DNA of 64,000 nt, from assembly GCF_014873955.1 (NCBI RefSeq), contig NZ_JADBED010000001.1:2818825-2882824 (forward strand), in the 5' to 3' direction. The DNA is from Nesterenkonia lutea. GTDB taxonomy: Bacteria > Actinomycetota > Actinomycetes > Actinomycetales > Micrococcaceae. Under the pieces are notes generated by a model, which did not search any database, was not told where the DNA came from, and saw only the letters and a program-made list of their open reading frames with translations. A program made the position numbers and the translations under genes. This document shows, piece by piece, positions 26,387-34,199 of the stretch (position 1 is its first letter; every line of letters begins with the position of its first letter).

Positions 26387-28500
26387 CACGCAGCACCGCT
26401 GAAGATCGTTCCCCGGCTTCTGCTGATCAGCAGGAGCCGGGGGTCGACGCTGAGGAGAGAGCCGCCGAGATCCTTCGGCAGCACGACACGTCCAGCCGGT
26501 TCCGGACGGATCTGGGCTTCTGGACGTGGATCGTCGGCGGCATCTCCGTCGCCTTCACCCTCTACCACCTCTACTACGCGCTGGAGAGACCCTTCACCAG
26601 CTGGATCCACGGCGCCATTCACCTGGCAGGTGCCACCGCTCTGGTCTTCATGCTCTATCCGGCCAGCAAGCGCCTGCTCAACGCCAAGCCCAGCGGCGTC
26701 CTCTGGAAGGACCTGCTGCTCGGTCGCGGGCGCGGCATCCCCTGGTATGACGTGCTGCTCGCCGCCGCCGGGATCGCGGTCAACCTCTACATCGTGTTCC
26801 GCTACGAGTACCTCGTCGGCAATGCGGTGCAGATCCTCGGCTTCAGCAACCTCGACTACACCGTCGCCGTGGTGGGCACGCTGCTGGTCCTGGAAGCGAC
26901 TCGTCGCTGTGTGGGCCTGCCCATCGTCATCATCGCCAGCGTCGCCATCGCCTACGGGATCTGGGGCAATCTCAGCCCGATCTTCCCGCACCGCGGACGG
27001 TCCTGGGATGCCTTCGCCACGGAGACCTTCCTGTCCACGCGGTCGATCTTCGGCACCCCGCTGCAGGTCTCCGCGGACTTCATCTTCCTGTTCCTGCTCT
27101 TCGCCGTGGTGCTGCTGCGCACGAACATCGGGCAGTTCTTCAATGATCTCGCCTTCCGTGCGGCGGGCAAATACACCGGCGGACCGGCCAAGGCCGCCGT
27201 CGCCGCCTCCGGGCTTCAGGGCATGGTCTCGGGCTCCTCTGTGGCCAACACCGTGGCCTCGGGCTCCTTCACGATCCCCATCATGAAGAAGGCCGGGTTC
27301 AAACCGCATTTCGCCGCCGCCACTGAGGCGACCGCCTCCACGGGCGGGCAGCTGATGCCACCGATCATGGGTGCCGCTGCGTTCATCATGGCGCAGAACG
27401 TGCCCAACGTGGAGTACAACGAGCTGATCGTCATCGCGATCATCCCGTCGCTGCTCTACTTCCTGGGTGCGTTCCTCTCGGTGCACTTCGAGGCGAAGCG
27501 GCAGAGCATCAGGGGCATGCCCGTGGAAGAGCTGCCGAGCGTCCGTGGTCTGATCACTCGCATCGACCTGCTGCTGCCGCTGGTGGTCATCGTGGGCACC
27601 CTGCTCTCCGGTCTGACCCCGACCAGGGCGGCGCTGCTGGGGATCGCCACGGCCATCGTGCTGAGCTTCTTCCGGTCCTCGACCAGGCTGAATCTGCGCG
27701 GCTTCATGGAGCTCTTCGTGGCCGCGGCCCGCACCGCGCTTCCGGTGATCGCAGCCTGTGCCACGGCTGGAATCGTGGCAGGCACGGTGACGGCCACCGG
27801 CCTGGGTGGTCAGCTCGGTCGCGGACTCGTCGCCATCGCCGGAGGCAATTTCCTGCTGGTGCTCTTCTTCGTGATGATCGCCTGCATCATCCTCGGCATG
27901 GGGCTGCCGACCACGGCGAACTATGTGGTCACGGCCTCGGTGGCGGCACCGATCCTGTACAACAACTTCGACGTGCCGCTGATCGCAGCGCACATGTTCG
28001 TGTTCTTCTTCGGCATCCTGGCGGACATCACCCCGCCGGTCTGTCTCGCAGCGTACGCCGGGGCCGGCATCGCGAATGCGAACCCGATGAGAGCCGGTGT
28101 CGCCGCGGTGAAGATCGCCCTGGCCGGCTTCCTGATCCCCTACGTGTTCATCCTGCAGCCTGCGCTTCTGCTGCAGGGCTCCTGGGACGAGCTGACCATC
28201 TCTCTGCTCACCGTGATCGTGGGGATGATCGCGCTCGCGGCGGGACTTGCCGGCTACCTGTTCCTGCGGGCCACGGTGATCGAGCGGGTGCTGCTGATCG
28301 GTGGCGGTCTGCTGCTGATCTATCCGGACCTGATGATCTCCGTGGTGGGCATGGTGGCCCTCGCCGTGGGCGTGGTCCTGCAGTTCGCGCGCCGCGGTCG
28401 GGGTGACCGGAATCCGACCGGCACCGAGGCCGACGACGACGCGCCAGCGTCTGCCCGAGGTGGCGGCACAGGCACGGATCCGGTGCCCAGCGGCGCCTGA
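26383..28500 (+). CDS. TRAP transporter fused permease (DctQM), TAXI type
   Basis: 705 aa from GTG at 26383. A soluble N-terminus (~45 residues) is followed by a small-subunit-like region (four helices, ~45-160), then the large DctM domain with many helices. Conserved DctM segments include GLQGMVSGSSVANTVASGSF, EATASTGGQLMPPIMGAAAF and ILGMGLPTTANYVVTASV. It is an ion-coupled secondary importer working with the upstream receptor. The C-terminal ~40 residues are polar and not conserved. A strong hairpin follows. The substrate is unknown; the adjacent amino-acid racemase cassette suggests an amino acid or its N-acyl derivative. Confidence 0.92.
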   Translation: MTRSTAEDRSPASADQQEPGVDAEERAAEILRQHDTSSRFRTDLGFWTWIVGGISVAFTLYHLYYALERPFTSWIHGAIHLAGATALVFMLYPASKRLLNAKPSGVLWKDLLLGRGRGIPWYDVLLAAAGIAVNLYIVFRYEYLVGNAVQILGFSNLDYTVAVVGTLLVLEATRRCVGLPIVIIASVAIAYGIWGNLSPIFPHRGRSWDAFATETFLSTRSIFGTPLQVSADFIFLFLLFAVVLLRTNIGQFFNDLAFRAAGKYTGGPAKAAVAASGLQGMVSGSSVANTVASGSFTIPIMKKAGFKPHFAAATEATASTGGQLMPPIMGAAAFIMAQNVPNVEYNELIVIAIIPSLLYFLGAFLSVHFEAKRQSIRGMPVEELPSVRGLITRIDLLLPLVVIVGTLLSGLTPTRAALLGIATAIVLSFFRSSTRLNLRGFMELFVAAARTALPVIAACATAGIVAGTVTATGLGGQLGRGLVAIAGGNFLLVLFFVMIACIILGMGLPTTANYVVTASVAAPILYNNFDVPLIAAHMFVFFFGILADITPPVCLAAYAGAGIANANPMRAGVAAVKIALAGFLIPYVFILQPALLLQGSWDELTISLLTVIVGMIALAAGLAGYLFLRATVIERVLLIGGGLLLIYPDLMISVVGMVALAVGVVLQFARRGRGDRNPTGTEADDDAPASARGGGTGTDPVPSGA

Positions 28501-28522
28501 TCAGTCCATGGCCAGCAGAACC

Positions 28523-28559
28523 ATCGGGGGCCCGACCGGATTCCGGTCGGGCCCCCGAT
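28523..28559. terminator. Long GC-rich hairpin between convergent TRAP permease and Lrp-domain genes
   Basis: ATCGGGGGCCCGACCGGA at 28523-28540 is the exact reverse complement of 28542-28559, giving about 16 stem pairs with a minimal loop. It lies between two convergent genes, so it could terminate both. No T tract follows. Confidence 0.75.
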
Positions 28560-28585
28560 CGTCTGTGCAGGTGCTGCCTGCCGGA

Positions 28586-28864
28586 CTATTCCCCGCCCAG
28601 GCTGAAGCTGGCTTCCAGCTCCTGGTCTGAGTAGGTGCGGAACGCGACCATGGTCTCGGTATCGTGGACGGTGGCGACCTTGGAGATCTTCGCCGGCACC
28701 AGGTCGCTGAGGTCCTCGAGATGCGGCGTCTTGACCATCGCGACGAGATCCCATTTGCCGGTCACGGAGTACACCGCCTGGACCTCGTCGATATTGGCGA
28801 TGTCCTGCGCCGATTCGGGGATCCGGTGCGGATCGGTCTTCATCATGACAAATGCGGTGACCAT
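28586..28864 (-). CDS. Stand-alone Lrp/AsnC ligand-binding (RAM) domain protein
   Basis: 92 aa. The whole protein is an alpha-beta RAM domain: ...DEVQAVYSVTGKWDLVAMVK and TETMVAF..YS are typical of the C-terminal effector domain of Lrp/AsnC regulators. There is no DNA-binding helix-turn-helix. Such single-domain proteins are common in Actinobacteria and may bind amino acids or pair with full-length Lrp proteins. It follows the racemase gene on the same strand after 126 bp; the link with amino-acid metabolism is suggestive only. Function not established. Confidence 0.85.
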   Translation of the reverse strand: MVTAFVMMKTDPHRIPESAQDIANIDEVQAVYSVTGKWDLVAMVKTPHLEDLSDLVPAKISKVATVHDTETMVAFRTYSDQELEASFSLGGE

Positions 28865-28990
28865 GTTCTCTCGCTGCCTCTCAGCCGTGAGCCGTCCTGG
28901 GCCCTGCTCGGCCCAGGCGTGCTCGATGTCGGACGTCTCGGTCTCAGGCTACTGCCCGGGACAGGGAGGACGTCCGCTCGGCACCGGCGC

Positions 28991-30121
28991 TCAGACCAGA
29001 AAGCGCTTCTGTCTCGTCGCGTGGGCAGCGATGACCTCCGTGCGCACGCTGTGACCGAGCCCGTCTGCGGTGGGAACCCTCACGATGCCCTGCTCAGCGG
29101 TCACCGGGGGATCGATGATGTCCTCGGCGTAGTACTTGCTCGAGGCGGAGACATCTGAGGGCAGGGTGAACCCGGGCAGCGAGGAGATCGCCACGTTCGC
29201 GGCCCTTCCGATGCCGAATTCATGCATGCCCCCGCACCAGACCGGCCAGCCCGCGGCGGAGGCCAGGGCGTGGGCGTCACGCGCGGCGCTGAGTCCGCCC
29301 ATCCGAGAGACCTTGATGTTGAGCACATTGCCGGCCTTCAGGGCCAGCGCCGTGCGCAGGTCATCGAGTGTCTCCACGGACTCATCCAGGCAGACCGGGG
29401 TCTCGAGCTCTGCGGTCAGCCGCGCGTGGTCGAGGAAGTTCCTCGGGGCGAAGGGCTGTTCGATCATGGTCAGTCGGAACGGGTCCAGGGCGCGGAGCAC
29501 CTCGAAGGCACCTTCGCCACCGGGTTCGTGGCTGCCCGGGTAGGCGCCGTTCGCGTCCACGTGGACGTCGAGGTCGGGGAACGCCTCGCGCACAGCTCGC
29601 ACGGGCTCCACGTCCCAGCCCGGGGCGATCTTGAGCTTGACGCGGGGGTAGCCCGACTCCACGTGACGAGTGACCTCGCTCAGCAGCGCTTCGATGCTGG
29701 GTTCGATCCCCAGCGAGACACCAGCCACCACGGTCTCGCGCTCACCGCCGAGTGCGCGGGCCAGCGGGATCGATTCGGCCGCGCTCCACATCGCCCAGGC
29801 GGCCATCTCGACCCCCGCCTTGGCGAAGAAGTTGCCGCGCACCTTCGCGTAGAGCCCGGAGATCTCATCGGGATGGTCCCACTGCGCGCCCAGCACGGCG
29901 GGGATCAGGTGCTCAGTGGCGGTCTGCCACGCCGTCGTCGTCGTCTCTGGAGCGTAGAAGGGGCCGGCGGGGGAGGCGATCTCGCCCCAGCCCACGGTGC
30001 CCTCGGCGTCGATCATCTCGACCAGCAGGTGCCGCAGCGAGGACTTGCGGTGAGAACTTGTCTCGAAGGCATGTCGCAGGGGCAGTTCAACATCGTGGAG
30101 CACGATCTCGACGGCGCGCAT
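28991..30121 (-). CDS. Enolase-superfamily N-succinylamino-acid racemase / o-succinylbenzoate synthase-like
   Basis: 376 aa, family-typical. It has the catalytic residues of the muconate-lactonising subgroup: VKLKI (acid/base Lys, ~161-163), VDANGAY (metal Asp, ~188), MIEQPF (metal Glu), CLDES (metal Asp) and LNIKVSRMGG (second catalytic Lys). CGGMHEFGIGRA is typical of the NSAR/OSBS branch, which either makes o-succinylbenzoate for menaquinone or racemises N-succinylamino acids. No other men genes are near. Instead it forms an operon with a SIS protein and a COG3375-like GNAT transferase beside an M20 hydrolase, which favours the racemase role. Its ATG overlaps the preceding stop (TGATG). 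Confidence 0.85.
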   Translation of the reverse strand: MRAVEIVLHDVELPLRHAFETSSHRKSSLRHLLVEMIDAEGTVGWGEIASPAGPFYAPETTTTAWQTATEHLIPAVLGAQWDHPDEISGLYAKVRGNFFAKAGVEMAAWAMWSAAESIPLARALGGERETVVAGVSLGIEPSIEALLSEVTRHVESGYPRVKLKIAPGWDVEPVRAVREAFPDLDVHVDANGAYPGSHEPGGEGAFEVLRALDPFRLTMIEQPFAPRNFLDHARLTAELETPVCLDESVETLDDLRTALALKAGNVLNIKVSRMGGLSAARDAHALASAAGWPVWCGGMHEFGIGRAANVAISSLPGFTLPSDVSASSKYYAEDIIDPPVTAEQGIVRVPTADGLGHSVRTEVIAAHATRQKRFLV

Positions 30122-30813
30122 CAGATATACAGTCCCATCTCTTGGATCAGCGATTCTCTCTCGGTCAGCCGGCGGCGGCTTCCCTTGGCACTTGAAGTGG
30201 TCAGGGCGGTGAGCAGGTGGATCACTGCCGCGACTCCGGTGGCGGAGTCCGTCACCGAGGCGGAGTTGGTAGGGACGATCACAGCTTCGGTGCAGTGCGC
30301 CACCAGGGGGGACTCTGCGGAGTCGGTCACGGCCACCACGGCGCCGCCGCGCCGGGCAAAGGCCTCGGCGAGCTGTTCGGTCTCTCGGCGGTAGCGGCGC
30401 ATGGAGAAGGCGACGAGCACGTCGGTGCTCCGCACATCGGTGAGCACATCGATGCCCCGCATGCTCAGCCCATCGATGAGCGAGACCTGAGAGACGCCAT
30501 GGGAGAGATCGAGGTCCAGCAGATGGGCGAAGGCCGCCGAACGTCCATGACCGACGATGAAGCGGCGCCTGGCTCCGGCGATGAGAGCTGCCGTGCGCGC
30601 CACTGAGTCGTCGTCCTCGATGCCGGCGAAGACGCGCTCCAGATTCTCGCGCTCCCGACGGATCAGCCGAGCCTGGAGGCTCCTCGCCGAGGCGCGCGGG
30701 GACATGGTGGCGCCGAATCGCGCTGCCGGGCTGTCCGGGCCGCGCCGGCTGGACCAGTTCTCAGCCCGCCCCTCGGCGTCCTCATGCGGTTCATCGGTTC
30801 TCGCGCCGTTCAC
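30121..30813 (-). CDS. SIS-domain protein resembling RpiR/MurR regulators but lacking the HTH domain
   Basis: 230 aa from GTG at 30811-30813. The C-terminal ~140 residues are a sugar-isomerase (SIS) fold: RRRFIVGHGRSAAFAHLLD, DVLVAFSMRRYRRET, GAVVAVTDS and HCTEAVIVPT. In RpiR-family regulators a ~75-residue helix-turn-helix precedes this. Here the first ~60 residues are polar, low complexity and show no HTH, followed by the linker-like RRERENLERVF. So it is either a regulator that lost DNA binding or a ligand-sensing or enzymatic SIS protein. It overlaps the GNAT gene upstream by 4 bp and the racemase downstream by 1 bp, so all three are one operon. Confidence 0.75.
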   Translation of the reverse strand: MNGARTDEPHEDAEGRAENWSSRRGPDSPAARFGATMSPRASARSLQARLIRRERENLERVFAGIEDDDSVARTAALIAGARRRFIVGHGRSAAFAHLLDLDLSHGVSQVSLIDGLSMRGIDVLTDVRSTDVLVAFSMRRYRRETEQLAEAFARRGGAVVAVTDSAESPLVAHCTEAVIVPTNSASVTDSATGVAAVIHLLTALTTSSAKGSRRRLTERESLIQEMGLYI

Positions 30814-31628
30814 GCTCTCTCCCGGAGAAAGCTGTAGACGGCGAGCTCCGGCGTGGTGCGGTGGCAGGAGGTCGCGACGAAGCCGTGGTCGAAGAGGTCG
30901 CTGAAGCGCGTGCGGAGCAGATCGATGACTTCTCCATCGGTGGGCTGCTGGGCGGGAACGGCGAGCAGGGCCGCGTCTGCCTGCATCTGGATCTGTCCGG
31001 GCCGGGTGAGCTCATCGACGCCGAGTTCAGCATCCAGGTCCTCTGCATCCGTCCGGGGGGCAGGTTCCGCGGCCGTGCCGTCCAGCCGCCACTCCACGGT
31101 AATCCGGTCTGTCCCGGGCCCTGCCAGCGCGTCCCTGGTGAACCATCTGCCCCGCGCGCCGAGCACGTCGAGGTTGAAATGGGCGTTGCGGCTGATCATC
31201 GGGTTGTAGGTCCAGCGCATGCGACTGGCTCCCTTCCGGTGGGCCACGGCGGCCTGCACGTTCTTCAGCGCTCTGCCCACGCCCTGGCCCTGCATGTCCT
31301 GCGAGACCACGGCGGCCTGGGAGAAGTGATAGACGTGCGGATCCTCGGCACCGGTGTCCACGGCGGTCCAGCCGAAGGCCATGCCATGGACCTCGCCAGA
31401 GGACGCGACGGCGCCCACCACAGTTCCTCCGTAGGTCGTCAGGTTCTTCAACAGGCGTGCGTTGATCCCCTGATCCTCGCCGCTGTAGGAGAAGACATCT
31501 CGGTACAGCCGGCAGGCGGCCTCCAGCTCGGAGACTTCGGTGAGGCTGCGCACGACGGCGCCGTCGGCGAGGGTCGCCGACTCCGGGAGAGCGGGGCCTG
31601 CGGGCGTGTCGACGTGCTGATCAGTCAT
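30810..31628 (-). CDS. GNAT-family acyltransferase, COG3375-like (predicted N-succinyltransferase partner of NSAR)
   Basis: 272 aa. The GNAT core is seen as SQAAVVSQDMQGQGVGRALK (acyl-CoA binding loop QGQGVG) and a substrate-side MRWTYNPMISRNAHFNLDVLGARGRWF. That 'W.ydPl..rNa.fn...LG' segment is typical of COG3375 proteins, which are found next to N-succinylamino-acid racemases and include D-amino-acid N-succinyltransferases. It would use succinyl-CoA to acylate an amino acid. First gene of the GNAT-SIS-racemase operon, divergent from the M20 hydrolase with only 50 bp between starts, which suggests shared control. Acyl donor and acceptor are inferred from context. Confidence 0.8.
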   Translation of the reverse strand: MTDQHVDTPAGPALPESATLADGAVVRSLTEVSELEAACRLYRDVFSYSGEDQGINARLLKNLTTYGGTVVGAVASSGEVHGMAFGWTAVDTGAEDPHVYHFSQAAVVSQDMQGQGVGRALKNVQAAVAHRKGASRMRWTYNPMISRNAHFNLDVLGARGRWFTRDALAGPGTDRITVEWRLDGTAAEPAPRTDAEDLDAELGVDELTRPGQIQMQADAALLAVPAQQPTDGEVIDLLRTRFSDLFDHGFVATSCHRTTPELAVYSFLRERA

Positions 31629-31678
31629 GGGGTCCTCTCGCAGCCCGGGGATGTTCTTACGTTGCGTATCCTAATCCT

Positions 31679-32848
31679 ATGGACACCTCATCTCCCACCG
31701 CTGCCCTTGATTTCGCCAGAGACCACCTCGAGGAGACTCTCGAACTTCTGGAACGGATGGTGGTCACGGAGTCTCCCACCGGGGACGCCGAGGGGGTCAC
31801 CGCAGTGTGTGCCCAGGTCCAGGAGATCTTCGCCGAGCACGACCCACACACCTCCGTCCAGGAGGGGGAGTGGGGGGCGCACCTGGTGATGGACATCCCC
31901 GGTTCCGGGGCGAAGCAGGAGAAGGCCCCGGTGCTCTTCGTCGGCCACGCCGACACGGTCTGGCCGCTCGGCACGCTCGAGACCATGCCGTTCCGGATCG
32001 AGGACGGCATCGCCTATGGTCCCGGGGTCTTCGACATGAAGTCGGGGCTGCTCATCATGCACCAGGCGCTGAAGCTCAGCACCGCCTGGGGCATGTCACG
32101 GCCTCCGGTGCGGGTGATCGTCGTCGGCGACGAGGAGATCGGCTCGCCCAGCTCGCGGGAGCTGTTGCTGTCCTGCGCGGAGGGTGTCAGCGCAGTGCTC
32201 GGTTTCGAGTCCCCGCATCCCGGCGGGGAGCTGAAGGTCGGCCGGCTCGGAAGTACCCGGCTGCGTCTGGAGATCAGTGGACGCGCCTCCCACGCGGCTC
32301 TGGACCCCGAGGGTGGGATCAACGCGATCGACGAGCTGGTGGACCAGCTCACCGCTCTGCGGGAGCTCATCTCTGCGGCAGAGACCGCGTCCCCGGGCGA
32401 TGTGTTGTGCAACCTCGGGACGATCTCCGGCGGCGGAAAGACCAACGTGGTGCCTGCCGCAGCGTCCGCGGAGATCGGTCTGCGCTTCCGCACCCCGGAG
32501 GTGGAGGCCCAGGTGCTGGAATCGATCCAGCAGCTCGCGCCGGTCAGATCCGGGGCTGAGCTCACAGTGCGCACCCTCTCGCAGCGGCCCGCCTGGCAGA
32601 CCGATGCGGCAGATGGAGACCTGCTGGCCCTCGTGGAGGACGCGGCCCAGGAGGTCGGGCTCCCCGCAGTGGGCGGCCGACCGGCCGCCGGCGCCGGGGA
32701 CACGAACTTCCTCGGCTCACTGGGCCTGCCCACGCTCGACGGACTGGGACCGGACGGTGCCGGGGCCCATGCCGATCACGAACAGGTGCGGATCGACTCG
32801 ATCCCCGAGCGGATCGCGCTGCTGGCTGCGCTGCTGAGCAGGCTCTGA
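31679..32848 (+). CDS. M20 family metallohydrolase (carboxypeptidase G2/ArgE-like; candidate N-succinyl-amino-acid desuccinylase)
   Basis: 389 aa. Di-zinc ligands are visible: GHADTVWP (His, then catalytic Asp), FDMKSG (bridging Asp), GDEEIGS (catalytic Glu and zinc Glu), FESPHPG and the final GAGAHADHE His. A dimerisation domain lies at ~190-300. M20 enzymes remove N-acyl groups or cleave peptides. Beside the racemase/GNAT operon the likely reaction is hydrolysis of N-succinyl-L-amino acid, making conversion from the D-form one-way. AT-rich TATCCTAATCCT lies directly before the ATG, so a leaderless transcript is possible. No signal peptide. Confidence 0.85.
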   Translation: MDTSSPTAALDFARDHLEETLELLERMVVTESPTGDAEGVTAVCAQVQEIFAEHDPHTSVQEGEWGAHLVMDIPGSGAKQEKAPVLFVGHADTVWPLGTLETMPFRIEDGIAYGPGVFDMKSGLLIMHQALKLSTAWGMSRPPVRVIVVGDEEIGSPSSRELLLSCAEGVSAVLGFESPHPGGELKVGRLGSTRLRLEISGRASHAALDPEGGINAIDELVDQLTALRELISAAETASPGDVLCNLGTISGGGKTNVVPAAASAEIGLRFRTPEVEAQVLESIQQLAPVRSGAELTVRTLSQRPAWQTDAADGDLLALVEDAAQEVGLPAVGGRPAAGAGDTNFLGSLGLPTLDGLGPDGAGAHADHEQVRIDSIPERIALLAALLSRL

Positions 32849-32924
32849 AGGGGGGGCTGGGCATCCGCAGGATTCGCAGGTCCTCAGAGTCCCGGAAGCC
32901 ACAGGTTCCCCGGGACCGCAGCTG

Positions 32925-33353
32925 TCATGCCGGTGGGGGCCCCGCTCGAGCGGAGCTGCGGCTGACCAGGTCCGACAGCTGCACGGCCGAGGGGTTCAGG
33001 AGTCGTTCCGGGAGGATCGGCACGGCGCTGCGAACCACCACCTCAGTACCGTGTGGGCCAGTGACCGTGCAACTGGTGAGCTCCACGCCATTGCGCTCCG
33101 CGAGGGCCAGCGCCACCGTGCAGGGATCCCTCTGGGTCAGGCCGCGGGCCGCGTCCGCCGCCGCCAGGGCCGCCATATCGGCTCCGCGAGCAGCCTGCGC
33201 GGAGGACACTGCCACCAGGCTTAGGGCGTACACGGCACCCAGCAGGATCAGCAGCGTCATGATGAGCGCCAGTGCCAGCACCGTTCCTGACCCGCGCTGT
33301 CCCGACCTGCGCTGTCCCGAGAGGTCCCGAGCCGGTGATGCTGAACGCATCAT
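32925..33353 (-). CDS. TadE/TadG-like pseudopilin-type protein (Rv3654c-like) of the Tad locus
   Basis: 142 aa starting at two consecutive ATGs (33353, 33350). A basic, polar N-terminus (~20 residues) leads into one membrane helix, GSGTVLALALIMTLLILLGA, then SSAQAARGADMAALAAADAA, the typical secretion/TadE-like 'flp pilus-assembly' segment. Two cysteines ~17 apart may form a disulfide outside the membrane. It overlaps the upstream TadE-like gene by 4 bp. Third gene of the pilin operon. Confidence 0.78.
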   Translation of the reverse strand: MMRSASPARDLSGQRRSGQRGSGTVLALALIMTLLILLGAVYALSLVAVSSAQAARGADMAALAAADAARGLTQRDPCTVALALAERNGVELTSCTVTGPHGTEVVVRSAVPILPERLLNPSAVQLSDLVSRSSARAGPPPA

Positions 33354-33751
33354 GGTGAAACCTCTACACGGGCCGTGGCCCGTGCATCCTGAGTCGCGTC
33401 GAGCTCCAGCCAGCCCAGCACGCGCACCGGCCGCGACAGGACGACCGTGACATAGGGGTCCTCCCGATCCAGTCGGAAGGCGGTCCTCTCCCCGGAGACC
33501 CGCCGCGCCGCAGCCTCAGCAGAGACGGCGGACTCCCCACGGGCCAGTTCGCGGGCGGCGACCCTCGCGCCCTCCTCCAGAGAGACCTGAGCGGCGCCCT
33601 GCATCGCGAAGGAGAGCACGAGCAGCAGGACCAGGATCACGCCGGGCAGCGCGAGCGCGAACTCCGCACTGATGGAGCCCCGCTCGGCAGCAGAGCTCGG
33701 GTGCGCAGCAACGTCCCGGCGGGTGCAGAGCGGCTCAGAAGGACAACGCAC
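33350..33751 (-). CDS. TadE-family pseudopilin-like membrane protein
   Basis: 133 aa from GTG at 33749-33751, the only usable start in frame; it lies within the last codons of the pilin gene (17-bp overlap). ERGSISAEFALALPGVILVLLLVLSFAMQGA is a pilin-like helix with the conserved Glu that typifies TadE proteins, split here by position ~22-52. The rest is an extracytoplasmic domain rich in Arg and Ala. In Tad systems TadE-type minor pilins are needed for pilus assembly. Confidence 0.8.
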   Translation of the reverse strand: MRCPSEPLCTRRDVAAHPSSAAERGSISAEFALALPGVILVLLLVLSFAMQGAAQVSLEEGARVAARELARGESAVSAEAAARRVSGERTAFRLDREDPYVTVVLSRPVRVLGWLELDATQDARATARVEVSP

Positions 33752-33959
33752 GTTCGACGATGCCGGTCAGCAGCCCGCGGGCGGTGTCAGAGCTCAGCAC
33801 GGCCACCAGCAGCCCGGCGAACCCCACGGCGGCGAGCATGACAATGCCATATTCAGCGGTGGCGAGGCCTTCTTCCTCCTGATGGAGCTGCTGCATCGAA
33901 TACCCGGGCACCTGCGGACGGGTTTGCGCTGATGTCGTCTCCGTGATCGTGACTTCCAT
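33735..33959 (-). CDS. Flp-type major pilin-like protein (DUF4244)
   Basis: 74 aa from ATG at 33957-33959; a longer frame exists upstream but is not pilin-like. The mature part EEEGLATAEYGIVMLAAVGFAG is a class III (Flp) pilin helix. The Gly-Leu boundary after a run of Glu, with Glu at +5 relative to Gly, fits prepilin peptidase processing. Actinobacterial DUF4244 proteins occupy this slot between TadC and TadE. It is the first gene of a three-gene pilin operon that runs toward, not with, the tadZABC operon. No prepilin peptidase is in the window. The 240-bp upstream gap shows no clear feature. Confidence 0.82.
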   Translation of the reverse strand: MEVTITETTSAQTRPQVPGYSMQQLHQEEEGLATAEYGIVMLAAVGFAGLLVAVLSSDTARGLLTGIVERALSF

Positions 33960-34199
33960 GACTGTGCCTTCCGTGACGGTCGCCCGGCGCTCGGGATATT
34001 CGAGCTTCAGAGAAGCGGGATTCGAGACTCCGTGAGCCTGACGACTGATGACCGCTGCTGACTGCAGGTGATCACCAGTCTCCGGTGATCGATCAGCGAT
34101 TCCGACGGACAGCGCGACGCTGTGGAGAGGGGTGATGCAGACCGCGGAACAGTCAGCGTTGGGGAAGACCACCGGAGGGCCGGTGTGGGATTCGCGGCT

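Noticed and set aside
26353..27993. 546-aa frame antisense to the TRAP permease
   Set aside because: Composition is His/Asp/Glu/Arg repeats, typical of antisense to hydrophobic membrane protein codons; no recognisable domain.
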